From the NCBI RefSeq assembly GCF_004349315.1, contig NZ_SMLH01000003.1, forward strand, positions 186,001 through 250,000: 64,000 bases of DNA, in the 5' to 3' direction. Each line of letters begins with the position of its first letter. Position 1 is the first letter of the stretch. Position numbers and translations under genes: made by a program. The notes below the pieces were generated by a model. The model saw only the letters and a program-made list of their open reading frames with translations, did not search any database and was not told the origin of the DNA. This DNA is from Flavobacterium ranwuense. GTDB taxonomy: Bacteria > Bacteroidota > Bacteroidia > Flavobacteriales > Flavobacteriaceae. This document shows positions 18,323 through 26,844 of this stretch, piece by piece.

Positions 18323-19090
18323 ATGAAAAAATATTTATTAAAAATAATCGCAATTGCCCTTTTTATGGGGGTAATTGCAGGTTGTGAAAGCGAGAGTGTT
18401 GTATTTGATAATGTAAATGGCCAAGAAGGTGTTCAATTTACAACAAGAAGTTATAATATTACTGTTCCTGCTGAGGGAACAAAAGTAACTATACCAGTAA
18501 GCGTTACAACTATTTCTGATGTCGCTAGAACATTTCAAGCAGTAGCAGATGCAAAGTCTACTGGCGCAGCCGTTTCTTATGCAATAGGTGTTGCAAATAT
18601 TCCTGCTGGATCTTATGAGGGAACTTTAGATGTTACTTTAAATACTAATTCTTTGCAAGATGGTATTGCATATGCACTGCTTGTAAAGTTAGTAGCGCCA
18701 GCTGGTGGTTCGGCTTTTAACAATGTTGCTACAATAAATTATAATAAAAAAGTTGTATGTAATAATGTGGTTCTAACTGTAACTACTGATCAATATGCAG
18801 AAGAAACTTCTTGGAAAATTAGAAATGCTGCTGGAGTAGTAGTTGCGTCAATACCTCCTGGAACCTATGGACCTGCTGGATCTGTAGCTAGTAGAGGAAA
18901 AGTTTATACGCATAATATTAATTTACCTAACGGAAAGTATACTCTCATCATGGAAGATGTTTATTGTGATGGACAAACTGATGGTGTTTATGAGGGTAGT
19001 TATAAATTAGACTGTTCAATTATTAAGCATGCGTCTGGTACTGGAGCCTTTGGATGTACAGAAGTAACAAATTTTGAAATAAACCCATAA
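18323..19090 (+). CDS. two-domain lipoprotein, third gene of the SusCD operon
   Basis: 255 residues; the lipobox VIAGC gives Cys21. Residues about 25-140 read like the DUF1735/DUF4843-type beta-sandwich often encoded after susD (VQFTTRSYNITVPAEGTKVTIPVSVTT, YEGTLDVTLNTNSLQDGIAYALLVKL). Residues about 147-250 form a second module (VVLTVTTDQYAEETSWKIRNAAGVVVASIPPG...LPNGKYTLIMEDVYCDGQ) that resembles the ETSW-type beta-sandwich found beside proteases in Bacteroidota secreted proteins. Four to five cysteines lie in this second half. It is probably a surface binding protein for the operon's substrate. The N-terminal assignment is tentative; the operon position is certain. Confidence 0.7.
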   Translation: MKKYLLKIIAIALFMGVIAGCESESVVFDNVNGQEGVQFTTRSYNITVPAEGTKVTIPVSVTTISDVARTFQAVADAKSTGAAVSYAIGVANIPAGSYEGTLDVTLNTNSLQDGIAYALLVKLVAPAGGSAFNNVATINYNKKVVCNNVVLTVTTDQYAEETSWKIRNAAGVVVASIPPGTYGPAGSVASRGKVYTHNINLPNGKYTLIMEDVYCDGQTDGVYEGSYKLDCSIIKHASGTGAFGCTEVTNFEINP

Positions 19091-19111
19091 AAATTTTTTC
19101 AAAAAAAATAG

Positions 19112-19150
19112 AAAGAGTGTTTTGTGACTAACAAAACACTCTTTTTTTTT
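19112..19150 (+). terminator. intrinsic terminator of the second SusCD operon
   Basis: A perfect 14-bp stem, AAAGAGTGTTTTGT with ACAAAACACTCTTT (19112-19125 / 19131-19144), loop GACTA, and a run of nine T. Confidence 0.95.
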
Positions 19151-19343
19151 GTTGATAAATAGCTGAAGTCATATAATTTATCGTTAACAACCGACAAAAA
19201 TAATAAATGATTATAGAAATAACTTCTGCTCTTAAAGCATAAAGATTGTTTTGTTAACAGATTAATTTACCAACCCTTATTTTAATTAATTCAGTTTGAA
19301 TTCATATTGGCATTTCTTTTTTTAATTATATCTCTTAATAATA

Positions 19344-19351
19344 TATCTTTG
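19344..19351 (+). promoter_or_regulatory. -7 promoter element for the porin gene
   Basis: TATCTTTG followed by C, 40 bases before the porin ATG. No clear -33 TTG is seen. Confidence 0.5.
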
Positions 19352-19391
19352 CTTGATTATTTTTCCAATCGGTTAATTAGATTATTTGTCA

Positions 19392-21347
19392 ATGAGAAAA
19401 TTATTTTTATTCTATTTTATAGCAATTCCATTTATAGTACTTTCTCAAGAAAAAACAAGAAAGATTTTAGATTTTAATAGTAAGTACAATAGTTCTGATT
19501 CTATTAAAAAGAAAAATGAAAAAATTGCCACTATTGACATGTATCGTTTTATCACTATAGATAACGATACAACTTACATTGATACCTCTCTTACAATTCA
19601 AAAAGAATACAGTCACAATTATTTACGAAAAGATATTTTTGGACTTTTACCTTATGCAAATGATGGACAAACCTACAATACGTTGCAGTATAGTTTGACC
19701 GATTTTTCACCTTATCCAGAATTTGGTTTTAAAGCAAAACATTTCAATTTTTTAGAGGCTAATCAAATAAAATACAGTTCTGTAGCTACTCCTGTAACCG
19801 AATTATATTTTAAAACTACTGTTGGAAAAGGACAATCTGTAGATGCATTTATAACCTTGAATACTTCTGAGAATCTTAATTTTTCTATTGCATACAAAGG
19901 GTTGCGTTCTGAAGGAGAATATATTAATCAGTTATCCAGTACAGGTAATTTTAGATTTACTACAAATTATAATACCAAAAGTAAGCGCTATTTTGCTAAA
20001 GCACATTATACTTTTCAAGATATTCTGAATGAGGAAAATGGAGGGATAACAACAATAGAAGATTTTGAAAGTGAAGATCCCAACTATAATAATCGCCAAA
20101 GATTTGAAGTTTATTTTTCAGACGCGAAGTCATTTCTAAAAGGAAAAAGAATATTTCTGGATCATAATTTTAGAATAAATTCAGAAAAGGGTGATAATAA
20201 CCTGTATTTAACCCATCAGTTCAATTATGAAAATAAATTTTTTGAATACAACCAGGCTACTGTTCCATCAACTGTAGGAGGGACAGTTGTATATAGATTT
20301 GGTGAATCTTTTAAAAATAGTGGGATAAATGATCAAACCCGTTATAACAAAATGTACAATAGAGTAGGGCTGGTTTATGAGAATACCACTTTAGGAAAAT
20401 TTCAATTTTTTGCGGATGATTTTAGATCGAATTATCATTACAATCAGATATTAATTTTTGATGATAAAACAATTCCTAGCTCATTCAGTCAGGAAATTAA
20501 TAGTGTTGGTGGTCAATATGAATACCGACAAAATAAATGGAATGGTAAATTTTTATACTCAAGAGCTGTAACGGCACAATCGTTATCAAATCTGGATGCT
20601 AAATTAGAATATGATCTTAATGATGAAACACAATTCTCATTTCGATACCAAAACATAAACAAACTGCCAAATAATAATTATAATTTGCATCAGAGTAGCT
20701 ATGTGCAATACAACTGGTCAAATGATTTTAAGAACGAAAAAATAAATTCAATTAGTGCTAATGCGATTACTCCATGGGTTGATGCGGAACTACAATTTTC
20801 GGTTTTAAAAGATCATCTGTATTTTAATAATGTGTCAAATTCTGAACAAACACTGGCAAAAACACAAATAGTGGCGCCGTCACAGTATGATGGGACAATA
20901 AATTACTTGTCTGTAAAAGTAAGTAGAGAATTAAAATTCGGAAAATTTGCTTTAGATAACACCATTCTATATCAAAAAGTGGGTCAACAAGATGCAATTT
21001 TAAATGTTCCGGAAATTGTCACAAGAAACACATTTTATTATTCCAATTATTTATTCAAACGTGCTTTGTTTTTTCAAACAGGAATAGTGCTAAATTATTT
21101 TACGAGCTATTATGCAAACGATTATAATCCGGTTATTGGAGAGTTTTTTGTGCAAAACGAAAAACAAATTGGAAACCATCCAAATTTTGATTTTTTTATA
21201 AACGCAAAAATCCAAAGAACTCGAATTTATTTCAAAGCAGAGCATTTTAACTCTTCTCTTACGGGTAATAATTTTTATGCTTCACCCAATAACCCTTCAC
21301 GTGATTTCACGATTCGATTCGGATTAATTTGGAACTTCTTTAATTAA
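19392..21347 (+). CDS. putative outer-membrane porin (flavobacterial putative-porin family)
   Basis: 651 residues from the ATG at 19392; a TTG two codons earlier is in frame but less likely. Residues 1-18 (MRKLFLFYFIAIPFIVLS) are a signal peptide. The body is a long run of amphipathic strands rich in Tyr, Phe and Asn (FRFTTNYNTKSKRYFAKAHY, EYRQNKWNGKFLYSRAVTAQ), ending DFTIRFGLIWNFFN with the terminal aromatic strand expected for outer-membrane insertion. It fits the large barrel family annotated 'putative porin' in flavobacteria. The substrate is unknown. It has its own -7 box, and no second gene follows within the transcript before the repeat at 21386. Confidence 0.8.
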   Translation: MRKLFLFYFIAIPFIVLSQEKTRKILDFNSKYNSSDSIKKKNEKIATIDMYRFITIDNDTTYIDTSLTIQKEYSHNYLRKDIFGLLPYANDGQTYNTLQYSLTDFSPYPEFGFKAKHFNFLEANQIKYSSVATPVTELYFKTTVGKGQSVDAFITLNTSENLNFSIAYKGLRSEGEYINQLSSTGNFRFTTNYNTKSKRYFAKAHYTFQDILNEENGGITTIEDFESEDPNYNNRQRFEVYFSDAKSFLKGKRIFLDHNFRINSEKGDNNLYLTHQFNYENKFFEYNQATVPSTVGGTVVYRFGESFKNSGINDQTRYNKMYNRVGLVYENTTLGKFQFFADDFRSNYHYNQILIFDDKTIPSSFSQEINSVGGQYEYRQNKWNGKFLYSRAVTAQSLSNLDAKLEYDLNDETQFSFRYQNINKLPNNNYNLHQSSYVQYNWSNDFKNEKINSISANAITPWVDAELQFSVLKDHLYFNNVSNSEQTLAKTQIVAPSQYDGTINYLSVKVSRELKFGKFALDNTILYQKVGQQDAILNVPEIVTRNTFYYSNYLFKRALFFQTGIVLNYFTSYYANDYNPVIGEFFVQNEKQIGNHPNFDFFINAKIQRTRIYFKAEHFNSSLTGNNFYASPNNPSRDFTIRFGLIWNFFN

Positions 21348-21385
21348 TTCGCGACAAATAATATAGTCTTTCAATGCTCTTTTCT

Positions 21386-21466
21386 TGGGCGTTTTATCGT
21401 GCTATCCGCTATATCTTTACTCGCTTAAAGGAAGCAAGTAAAGGATGCCGCTTTTATCACGAACGC
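21386..21466 (+). repeat. interspersed structured repeat, copy C (variant)
   Basis: Core words GGGCGTTTTATCGTGCTATC and GATGCCGCTTTTATCACG flank a hairpin: ATCTTTACTCGCTT (21413-21426) with AAGCAAGTAAAGGAT (21432-21446), one bulge and one mismatch. The CGCTATATCTTT...AAAGGAT frame parallels the core of copy B, and its loop side (GCTTAAAGGAAGC) is close to the reverse complement of the copy A loop. Confidence 0.6.
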
Positions 21467-21503
21467 AAAATTCCGTAAACAAGAATGTTTTATAACAAAA
21501 TAC

Positions 21504-21511
21504 TATCTTTG
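21504..21511 (+). promoter_or_regulatory. -7 promoter element for the CBS-type enzyme gene
   Basis: TATCTTTG, 43 bases before the ATG at 21555. The -33 part is weak. Confidence 0.5.
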
Positions 21512-21554
21512 TACCAGTATTTACAACAAATTACAATCTTAAATTTATAATAAA

Positions 21555-22916
21555 ATGCGCTACGCAGAAAATATATTAGGCACAATAGGCAATACACCAT
21601 TAGTAAAACTGAATAAAGTAGTTGCCGGTATTGATGCTTTGGTATTGGCCAAAGTAGAAACTTTTAATCCAGGAAATTCTGTAAAGGATAGAATGGCAGT
21701 AAAAATGATTGAAGATGCCGAAGCTGATGGAAGATTAAAACCGGGCGGAACCATTATTGAAGGAACTTCAGGTAATACAGGAATGGGATTGGCATTGGTA
21801 GCCATCATAAAAGGCTACAAGCTGATTTGTGTGATTTCAGATAAACAGTCCAAAGAAAAGATGGACATCCTTCGTGCAGTAGGTGCTAAAGTGGTAGTTT
21901 GTCCTACTGATGTAGAGCCTACAGATCCACGATCGTATTATTCAGTTTCCAAAAGATTAGCGGAAGAAACATCTAATTCCTGGTATGTGAATCAATACGA
22001 TAATCCTTCAAATGCGATTGCACATTACGAGCAAACGGGTCCAGAAATTTGGGAGCAAACGGGAGGTAAAATTACACATTTTGTTTCTGGAGTTGGTACT
22101 GGAGGAACAATTTCAGGAGTTGGGAAATATTTGAAAGAGAAAAATCCGAATATTAAAATCTGGGGAATTGATACCTATGGTTCTGTGTTTAAAAAATACC
22201 ATGAAACAGGTATTTTCGATGAAAATGAAATCTATTCCTATATCACTGAAGGAATCGGTGAAGACATATTGCCAAAAAATGTTGATTTCTCTTTAATAGA
22301 TGGATTCACAAAAGTAACTGATAAAGACGCCGCCGTTTATACCCGTAAAATAGCACTTGAAGAAGGAATATTTGTTGGGAATTCAGCAGGTGCAGCCGTA
22401 AAAGGATTGTTGCAACTCAAAGAGCATTTTAAACCGGAAGATGTTGTTGTGGTATTATTTCACGATTCTGGAAGTCGTTATGTAGGTAAAATGTACAATG
22501 ACGATTGGATGCGCGAACGCGGTTTTCTGGACGAAGAAATTACAAAAGCAGAAGACGTTATCAAAGACCATATCGATAAACCATTGATTGTAGTTCGTAC
22601 GGAAGAATTAGTTTCACACGCTATCGAAAGAATGCGTAAATACAAAATTTCTCAAATTCCGGTTATTGATGTTACGGGATTCGTTGGTTCTGTTGATGAA
22701 AGTGACTTGTTCCAAAGTTATGTGCATGACAAAAATTCAGCAGAAAGACCTATTAGAGAAATCATGGGGCAACCCTATCCGATTGTGAAATTAGGTACGC
22801 CAATAGAAAAAGTTTCTAAATTATTTACCAAAGAAAATGAAGCGGTACTCATTGATTTAGGAAATGGGAGACACCACATTATTACCAAATATGATATTAT
22901 TGGGTCGATAAAGTAA
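21555..22916 (+). CDS. PLP-dependent cystathionine beta-synthase / cysteine synthase with CBS pair
   Basis: 453 residues. The first about 320 residues are a fold-type II PLP enzyme: TIGNTPLVKLNKV at the start, the PLP lysine in GNSVKDRMA (about residue 44), the substrate loop EGTSGNTGMGLA and the phosphate-binding glycine loop GVGTGGTISGVG. Residues about 335-453 are two CBS motifs (LIVVRTEELVSHAIERMRKYKISQIPVID and PYPIVKLGTPIEKVSKLF...VLIDLGNGRHHIITKYDII), which usually sense adenosyl compounds. The layout equals cystathionine beta-synthase without the N-terminal heme domain; O-acetylserine sulfhydrylase activity cannot be excluded. It acts in the cytosol in cysteine/methionine metabolism. 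It is transcribed alone, with a terminator at 22952. Confidence 0.93.
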   Translation: MRYAENILGTIGNTPLVKLNKVVAGIDALVLAKVETFNPGNSVKDRMAVKMIEDAEADGRLKPGGTIIEGTSGNTGMGLALVAIIKGYKLICVISDKQSKEKMDILRAVGAKVVVCPTDVEPTDPRSYYSVSKRLAEETSNSWYVNQYDNPSNAIAHYEQTGPEIWEQTGGKITHFVSGVGTGGTISGVGKYLKEKNPNIKIWGIDTYGSVFKKYHETGIFDENEIYSYITEGIGEDILPKNVDFSLIDGFTKVTDKDAAVYTRKIALEEGIFVGNSAGAAVKGLLQLKEHFKPEDVVVVLFHDSGSRYVGKMYNDDWMRERGFLDEEITKAEDVIKDHIDKPLIVVRTEELVSHAIERMRKYKISQIPVIDVTGFVGSVDESDLFQSYVHDKNSAERPIREIMGQPYPIVKLGTPIEKVSKLFTKENEAVLIDLGNGRHHIITKYDIIGSIK

Positions 22917-22951
22917 GATTTAAGTACAAATTTATTTTTATACTATATACT

Positions 22952-22986
22952 CCTGCAAGGTTTTTTTTAACCTTGTAGGTTTTTTA
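22952..22986 (+). terminator. intrinsic terminator after the CBS-type gene
   Basis: CCTGCAAGGTT (22952-22962) pairs with AACCTTGTAGG (22969-22979) with one G-U pair, loop TTTTTT, followed by a T-run. Confidence 0.88.
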
Positions 22987-23107
22987 GATTAAGTACTTTG
23001 ATTTTGCAAAACTTGAGGAATCTGTAATTGCTCTTCATCAGTGCAGAAGTAAAAGTTTTAGAACCCAAAAGTTTACAAGAAGAAATGAAAAGAAAGTTGT
23101 TGAATGC

Positions 23108-23137
23108 TTTGAACTTGTATAATTGATAGTATTTTTG
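23108..23137 (+). promoter_or_regulatory. promoter of the exonuclease gene
   Basis: TTTG (23108-23111), 18 bases, TATTTTTG (23130-23137). It predicts transcription from about 23141, the first base of the dispersed 20-mer. Confidence 0.65.
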
Positions 23138-23140
23138 TAA

Positions 23141-23160
23141 ATCTGAAATCAAAAATCGTT
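23141..23160 (+). repeat. dispersed 20-mer, third copy
   Basis: ATCTGAAATCAAAAATCGTT, identical to 5263-5282 and the exact reverse complement of 5164-5183. Here it forms the start of the predicted 5' leader of the exonuclease mRNA. Confidence 0.75.
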
Positions 23161-23181
23161 AATCCTAAATCTAAAATCAAA

Positions 23182-23664
23182 TTGACCTTCACCGCTATAG
23201 ATTTTGAAACCGCAACCGCATTCCATCCATGTTCTGTGGGAATTGTTACCGTAGAAAACGGAATAATTGTAGATGAATTTGTTAGTTTAATCAAGCCTCC
23301 AAATAATTTATATTCTCCCTTTACCATTCAAGTACATGGGATATATCCACGAGATACGGTTCATGCAAAATCATTTGCACAAGTGTATCCTGAAATACAA
23401 AAACGCCTTCAAAATAGAGTAATTGTGGCTCATAATGAGAGTTTTGATAGAAATGTTCTGGCCAAATCAATGGCGCTTTATGGTTTGGATTATGCTGATC
23501 TGAATATCGCTTCGCGTTGGGAATGTACCGTTAAAATTTACAAATCCAAAGGATTAAAACCAACAAAATTAAGTGATTGTTGCCGAGAAATGAATATTAA
23601 ACTAAACCACCACGAAGCATTATCTGATGCTCGGGCTTGTGCCAAATTGTATTTGTTGAGATAA
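23182..23664 (+). CDS. DnaQ-like 3'-5' exonuclease (DEDDh)
   Basis: 160 residues from a TTG start; no ATG or GTG in the same frame precedes the first catalytic motif. Motif I is TAIDFETA (Asp7, Glu9), motif II is VIVAHNESFDRNVL and motif III is HHEALSDARACA, the DEDDh pattern of the epsilon/DnaQ superfamily. The family degrades single-stranded DNA or RNA from the 3' end with two metal ions. The protein has no extra domain, so it is a stand-alone exonuclease and not a polymerase subunit by sequence alone. It has its own promoter, with a leader of about 40 bases made partly of a dispersed repeat, and converges on the PNGase F-like gene. Confidence 0.88.
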   Translation: MTFTAIDFETATAFHPCSVGIVTVENGIIVDEFVSLIKPPNNLYSPFTIQVHGIYPRDTVHAKSFAQVYPEIQKRLQNRVIVAHNESFDRNVLAKSMALYGLDYADLNIASRWECTVKIYKSKGLKPTKLSDCCREMNIKLNHHEALSDARACAKLYLLR

Positions 23665-23706
23665 ATTAGCTGTTTCTTTATTTGGTACAAATCCGAATAT
23701 CATTAT

Positions 23707-25380
23707 TTATTCTCCGATTAAACAGCCAGAGACATTCCAAGAGCTAAAGCTGGTTCCTTCTGATTGACCTTGAGGGATTTTTATTTGTATCGTATGTTTT
23801 CCGGGTGAAAGATTTCCTAAATCAATATAAATTGGATTAGTTACTGTTCCAGGACACCAGTTGGAACGACTTAAATCGGATGAGGATAATCCGTCGCTGA
23901 AATTTCCCGATGCGGGATTACTCAATCGATAAGAACCACAATCTGTTCGCCAAGGTGTGAAAGCAAAAACTTCTTTAGAGTCAACTAGAATGGTGTTTTT
24001 CTTGGGAACAAACTCATCCCCATTTCCCCAGCCTCCGTGACCGGTGGTGATGTATCGCAATTTGAAATTTTTGTACCTTTCAGGAACTTCAAAAGTCACT
24101 TCCAATCCTTTTTCGTTGTTAAACATGGTTGCGTATTGCTGACCAGCCATTTCCATGACATTATTAGTATTGAAAACTGGCAATAACCACATGTTTTGTT
24201 TGTTATCTTCTCCGGGATGAATGGTAATATTCAGGCTGGCTTTGTGTCCGCCTTTGTCGTAATTACCAATGTTCATACCAATCCAAACTTCTTGATTGCT
24301 CAAAGCAGGAAGCATTTCAGAAATATCCTGACGGTAAGAAACGCTGTCTTGCCAGACTTTGTTTTTCAGTTGAAGAGTGTTGAATTGCTTTACGCCAAAA
24401 GGAGTAAAAAAACGCATCAATTCTAGTAGCGGAGCATAATTTTGAGTTCGAACCACACCTTGGTATTTTTCGCCATTTCCATTTTCGTAAACAGGCAATT
24501 CTTTGGCTCCATTTTTCAAACCATCAAGAAACGAAATGTTTTTGTCCGTAGGAATTAAAAAAACGGAACCGGTTCTGTCATAAGCATCACCATTGGATTG
24601 TTCCGTTAAATCGACAAAAATGCGATTTCCTTTTTTGATTTCCGGGATTTTTACTTTTTTAAGAATTATGGTTCCATTAGCAAATCGCAAGATGCTGTCA
24701 TTGGATTTGGATGCATCCGAAAAGTTGATAATTTCTTTTTCGAAAACAGCAATATTGGTAAAACGACTTTTCCAGATTAAATCCTTATAGGTTAATTGGT
24801 CTACCGTTTTAGGCAAAGGATTTGGCAATGCCAGGAGAGCTGGAACAGACTTTAATTGTTCTATTTTGGTGGCTGTAACTTTAAAATTTCCGTTGCGGAC
24901 CATTTCAAGAACCAAACCCAAATCATGTCCCAAGACAGTTGGGGCGCCTTTTATATTCAATTCATTGGTGTACCATAATTCAATCGAGTTAGAATTTACC
25001 GTAGTTTTGGCTTTCTTGCAGGTGTAACCCAGTATTTTTTTGGTGTCATCCGTAAGTACAAAAGTTTGTTTTCCTAAAGCCAAACTGTCAATGTTTAGTA
25101 TCGACTTTCCGTTTTTAAATTGTGCGAATTGTGAAATGGATTTTGCTTGAGAATCCACTAAAAATTGTTCAATAGGGAAATTGGTTTTTTTTAAGGTTAT
25201 TTTCTCCGAAGTGATTAAACTGGTTTTGCCGGAAGCAAAAGCGAAAATCGGGTCTTGGTTTTCAATAAGTTTACCGTTTGAACTTTTGAGATAGGTTACT
25301 TTTATTGATTTGACATTTTTTTGGGCTAGAGTTGAAAAGACAAAACAGAAAACAAATAATAAAATGAAGTGGTTTTTCAT
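23707..25380 (-). CDS. exported GLPGLI-like/PNGase F-like peptide:N-glycosidase
   Basis: 557 residues. A signal peptide (1-19, ending STLAQ) leads into an N-terminal domain (about 20-175) that reads like the GLPGLI family: LGYTCKKAKTTVNSNSIELWYTNEL followed by GAPTVLGHDLGLVLEM. After a linker, residues about 200-390 and 395-557 match the two beta-sandwich domains of PNGase F, the amidase that removes N-glycans from asparagine. Candidate catalytic residues are Asp268 (AYDRTG) and Glu456 (GHGGWGNGDEF). At the place of the third acidic residue of classical PNGase F I read Asn370, but that alignment is from memory. The C-terminal block CGSYRLSNPASGNFSDGL...SNWCPGTVTNPIYIDLG is strongly family-like. 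It is transcribed alone on the minus strand. Confidence 0.85.
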   Translation of the reverse strand: MKNHFILLFVFCFVFSTLAQKNVKSIKVTYLKSSNGKLIENQDPIFAFASGKTSLITSEKITLKKTNFPIEQFLVDSQAKSISQFAQFKNGKSILNIDSLALGKQTFVLTDDTKKILGYTCKKAKTTVNSNSIELWYTNELNIKGAPTVLGHDLGLVLEMVRNGNFKVTATKIEQLKSVPALLALPNPLPKTVDQLTYKDLIWKSRFTNIAVFEKEIINFSDASKSNDSILRFANGTIILKKVKIPEIKKGNRIFVDLTEQSNGDAYDRTGSVFLIPTDKNISFLDGLKNGAKELPVYENGNGEKYQGVVRTQNYAPLLELMRFFTPFGVKQFNTLQLKNKVWQDSVSYRQDISEMLPALSNQEVWIGMNIGNYDKGGHKASLNITIHPGEDNKQNMWLLPVFNTNNVMEMAGQQYATMFNNEKGLEVTFEVPERYKNFKLRYITTGHGGWGNGDEFVPKKNTILVDSKEVFAFTPWRTDCGSYRLSNPASGNFSDGLSSSDLSRSNWCPGTVTNPIYIDLGNLSPGKHTIQIKIPQGQSEGTSFSSWNVSGCLIGE

Positions 25381-25400
25381 AGTAATGGGAGTTAAAAGAG

Positions 25401-25408
25401 CAAATATA
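25401..25408 (-). promoter_or_regulatory. -7 element for the PNGase F-like gene
   Basis: On the minus strand TATATTTG, about 20 bases before the ATG. No TTG at -33. Confidence 0.45.
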
Positions 25409-25517
25409 AAAAAATTAGGTTAGGATTTATTTGAGGTTATTTTTTTTCAGGCTATCTCGATGTATTTCGGCGTGATAATTTTCATTACTTTAGTATCTTA
25501 TCTTGAAATTTAAAAAA

Positions 25518-26789
25518 ATGAAAGAAGATTTTCTCCATTACCTCTGGAAGTTTAAGAAATTTGATACTTTGAATTTAAAAACTTTCAATAATGAGGAAAT
25601 CACAATTGTTAATGCGGGCCAATATCTTGGATTGGCAGGGCCTGATTTTTTTAATGGTCAGATCGTTATTGGTACTCAAAAATGGGCTGGAAACGTTGAA
25701 ATTCATCTTAAATCTTCTGATTGGTATGTGCATCATCACGAAAAGGATAAAGGGTATGAAAATGTAATTTTGCACGTGGTTTGGGAGCATGACATGGCGG
25801 TTTTTAGAAGTGATAATTCTGAAGTTCCAGTTTTAGAATTAAAAAAATACGTTGAAAAAGCGACTTTTGAAAATTACCGGTCTTTAATGGCTCCAAAATC
25901 ATGGATTTTTTGTGAAAAACAGTTGAAAGAAGTTGACGTATTTATATTGCGAAACTGGCAAGAGCGTTTGTTTTTTGAACGGTTGGAAAGAAAATCTCAA
26001 TCTATATTTGATTTATTGGAACAAAGCAATCAAGATTGGGAAGGAGTTTTGTTCTGCTTGTTAGCTAAAAATTTTGGTTTAAACACAAACGGAGAAATCT
26101 TTTATAAAATCGCGCAATCTATTCCTTTTTCAATAATTAGAAAGGAAAGTTTTGAAGTCGAAAACCTGGAAGCTTTGATTTTTGGAGCTGCTGGATTATT
26201 GGATTCTGAAAAAGAAGACAACTATTTCAAGGATTTAAAATTTAGGTATTTCTATTTGTTGCATAAGTATCAAATAGAGAAAATTTGTATAGAACCAGTT
26301 CAGTTTTTCAAGCATCGTCCTGATAATTTCCCAACAATACGATTGTCACAATTAGCTAATTTATACCACAGTCAGCAGAACTTATTTTCGAAAATCAGCA
26401 GTTTAAATTCATTAAAAAGCACTTACGAATTGTTTCAAATTACTGCTTCTGAATATTGGCAAAACCATTATCAGTTTGATAAAGAAAGTCCGAAGAAAAA
26501 TAAAACGCTCTCTAAATCTTTCATTGATTTAATTGTAGTAAACACCATAATTCCGATTCAATTTGCTTTTGCAAAAAGTCAAGGGAAAGAAATTTCGGAG
26601 GATTTAATCTGTTTGTTAAATGAAGTTGCTGCAGAGAAAAATGCCATTGTAGAAAAATTTACTTCTTTTGGAATACAATCAAAAAATGCTTTTGAAACAC
26701 AATCTTTGTTGCAACTCAAGAATGAATATTGCAATAAAAGTAAGTGTTTAGAATGTGCTATAGGTACAGAATTAATGAAAAAATGTTGA
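25518..26789 (+). CDS. DUF2851 family protein
   Basis: 423 residues from the ATG at 25518; an in-frame TTG five codons earlier gives only KFKK in front and is less likely. The start MKEDFLHYLWKFKKFD, the block AGPDFFNGQIVIGTQKWAGNVEIHLKSSDWYVHHHEKDKGYENVILHVVWEHD and the C-terminal cysteine cluster (CNKSKCLECAIG) identify the DUF2851 family, common and conserved in Bacteroidota. The His-rich HHHEKD stretch and the late cysteines suggest metal binding. No signal peptide or membrane segment, so it should be cytosolic. Function unknown. A PspC gene follows 55 bases later but has its own promoter. Confidence 0.85.
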   Translation: MKEDFLHYLWKFKKFDTLNLKTFNNEEITIVNAGQYLGLAGPDFFNGQIVIGTQKWAGNVEIHLKSSDWYVHHHEKDKGYENVILHVVWEHDMAVFRSDNSEVPVLELKKYVEKATFENYRSLMAPKSWIFCEKQLKEVDVFILRNWQERLFFERLERKSQSIFDLLEQSNQDWEGVLFCLLAKNFGLNTNGEIFYKIAQSIPFSIIRKESFEVENLEALIFGAAGLLDSEKEDNYFKDLKFRYFYLLHKYQIEKICIEPVQFFKHRPDNFPTIRLSQLANLYHSQQNLFSKISSLNSLKSTYELFQITASEYWQNHYQFDKESPKKNKTLSKSFIDLIVVNTIIPIQFAFAKSQGKEISEDLICLLNEVAAEKNAIVEKFTSFGIQSKNAFETQSLLQLKNEYCNKSKCLECAIGTELMKKC

Positions 26790-26805
26790 TTCGTTAATTC
26801 GGTTA

Positions 26806-26834
26806 TTGGTTTATTCGAAAAATTTGTAATTTTG
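26806..26834 (+). promoter_or_regulatory. promoter of the PspC gene
   Basis: TTG (26806-26808), 18 bases, TAATTTTG (26827-26834), about 10 bases before the PspC start. Confidence 0.65.
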
Positions 26835-26844
26835 CTCATAATCC

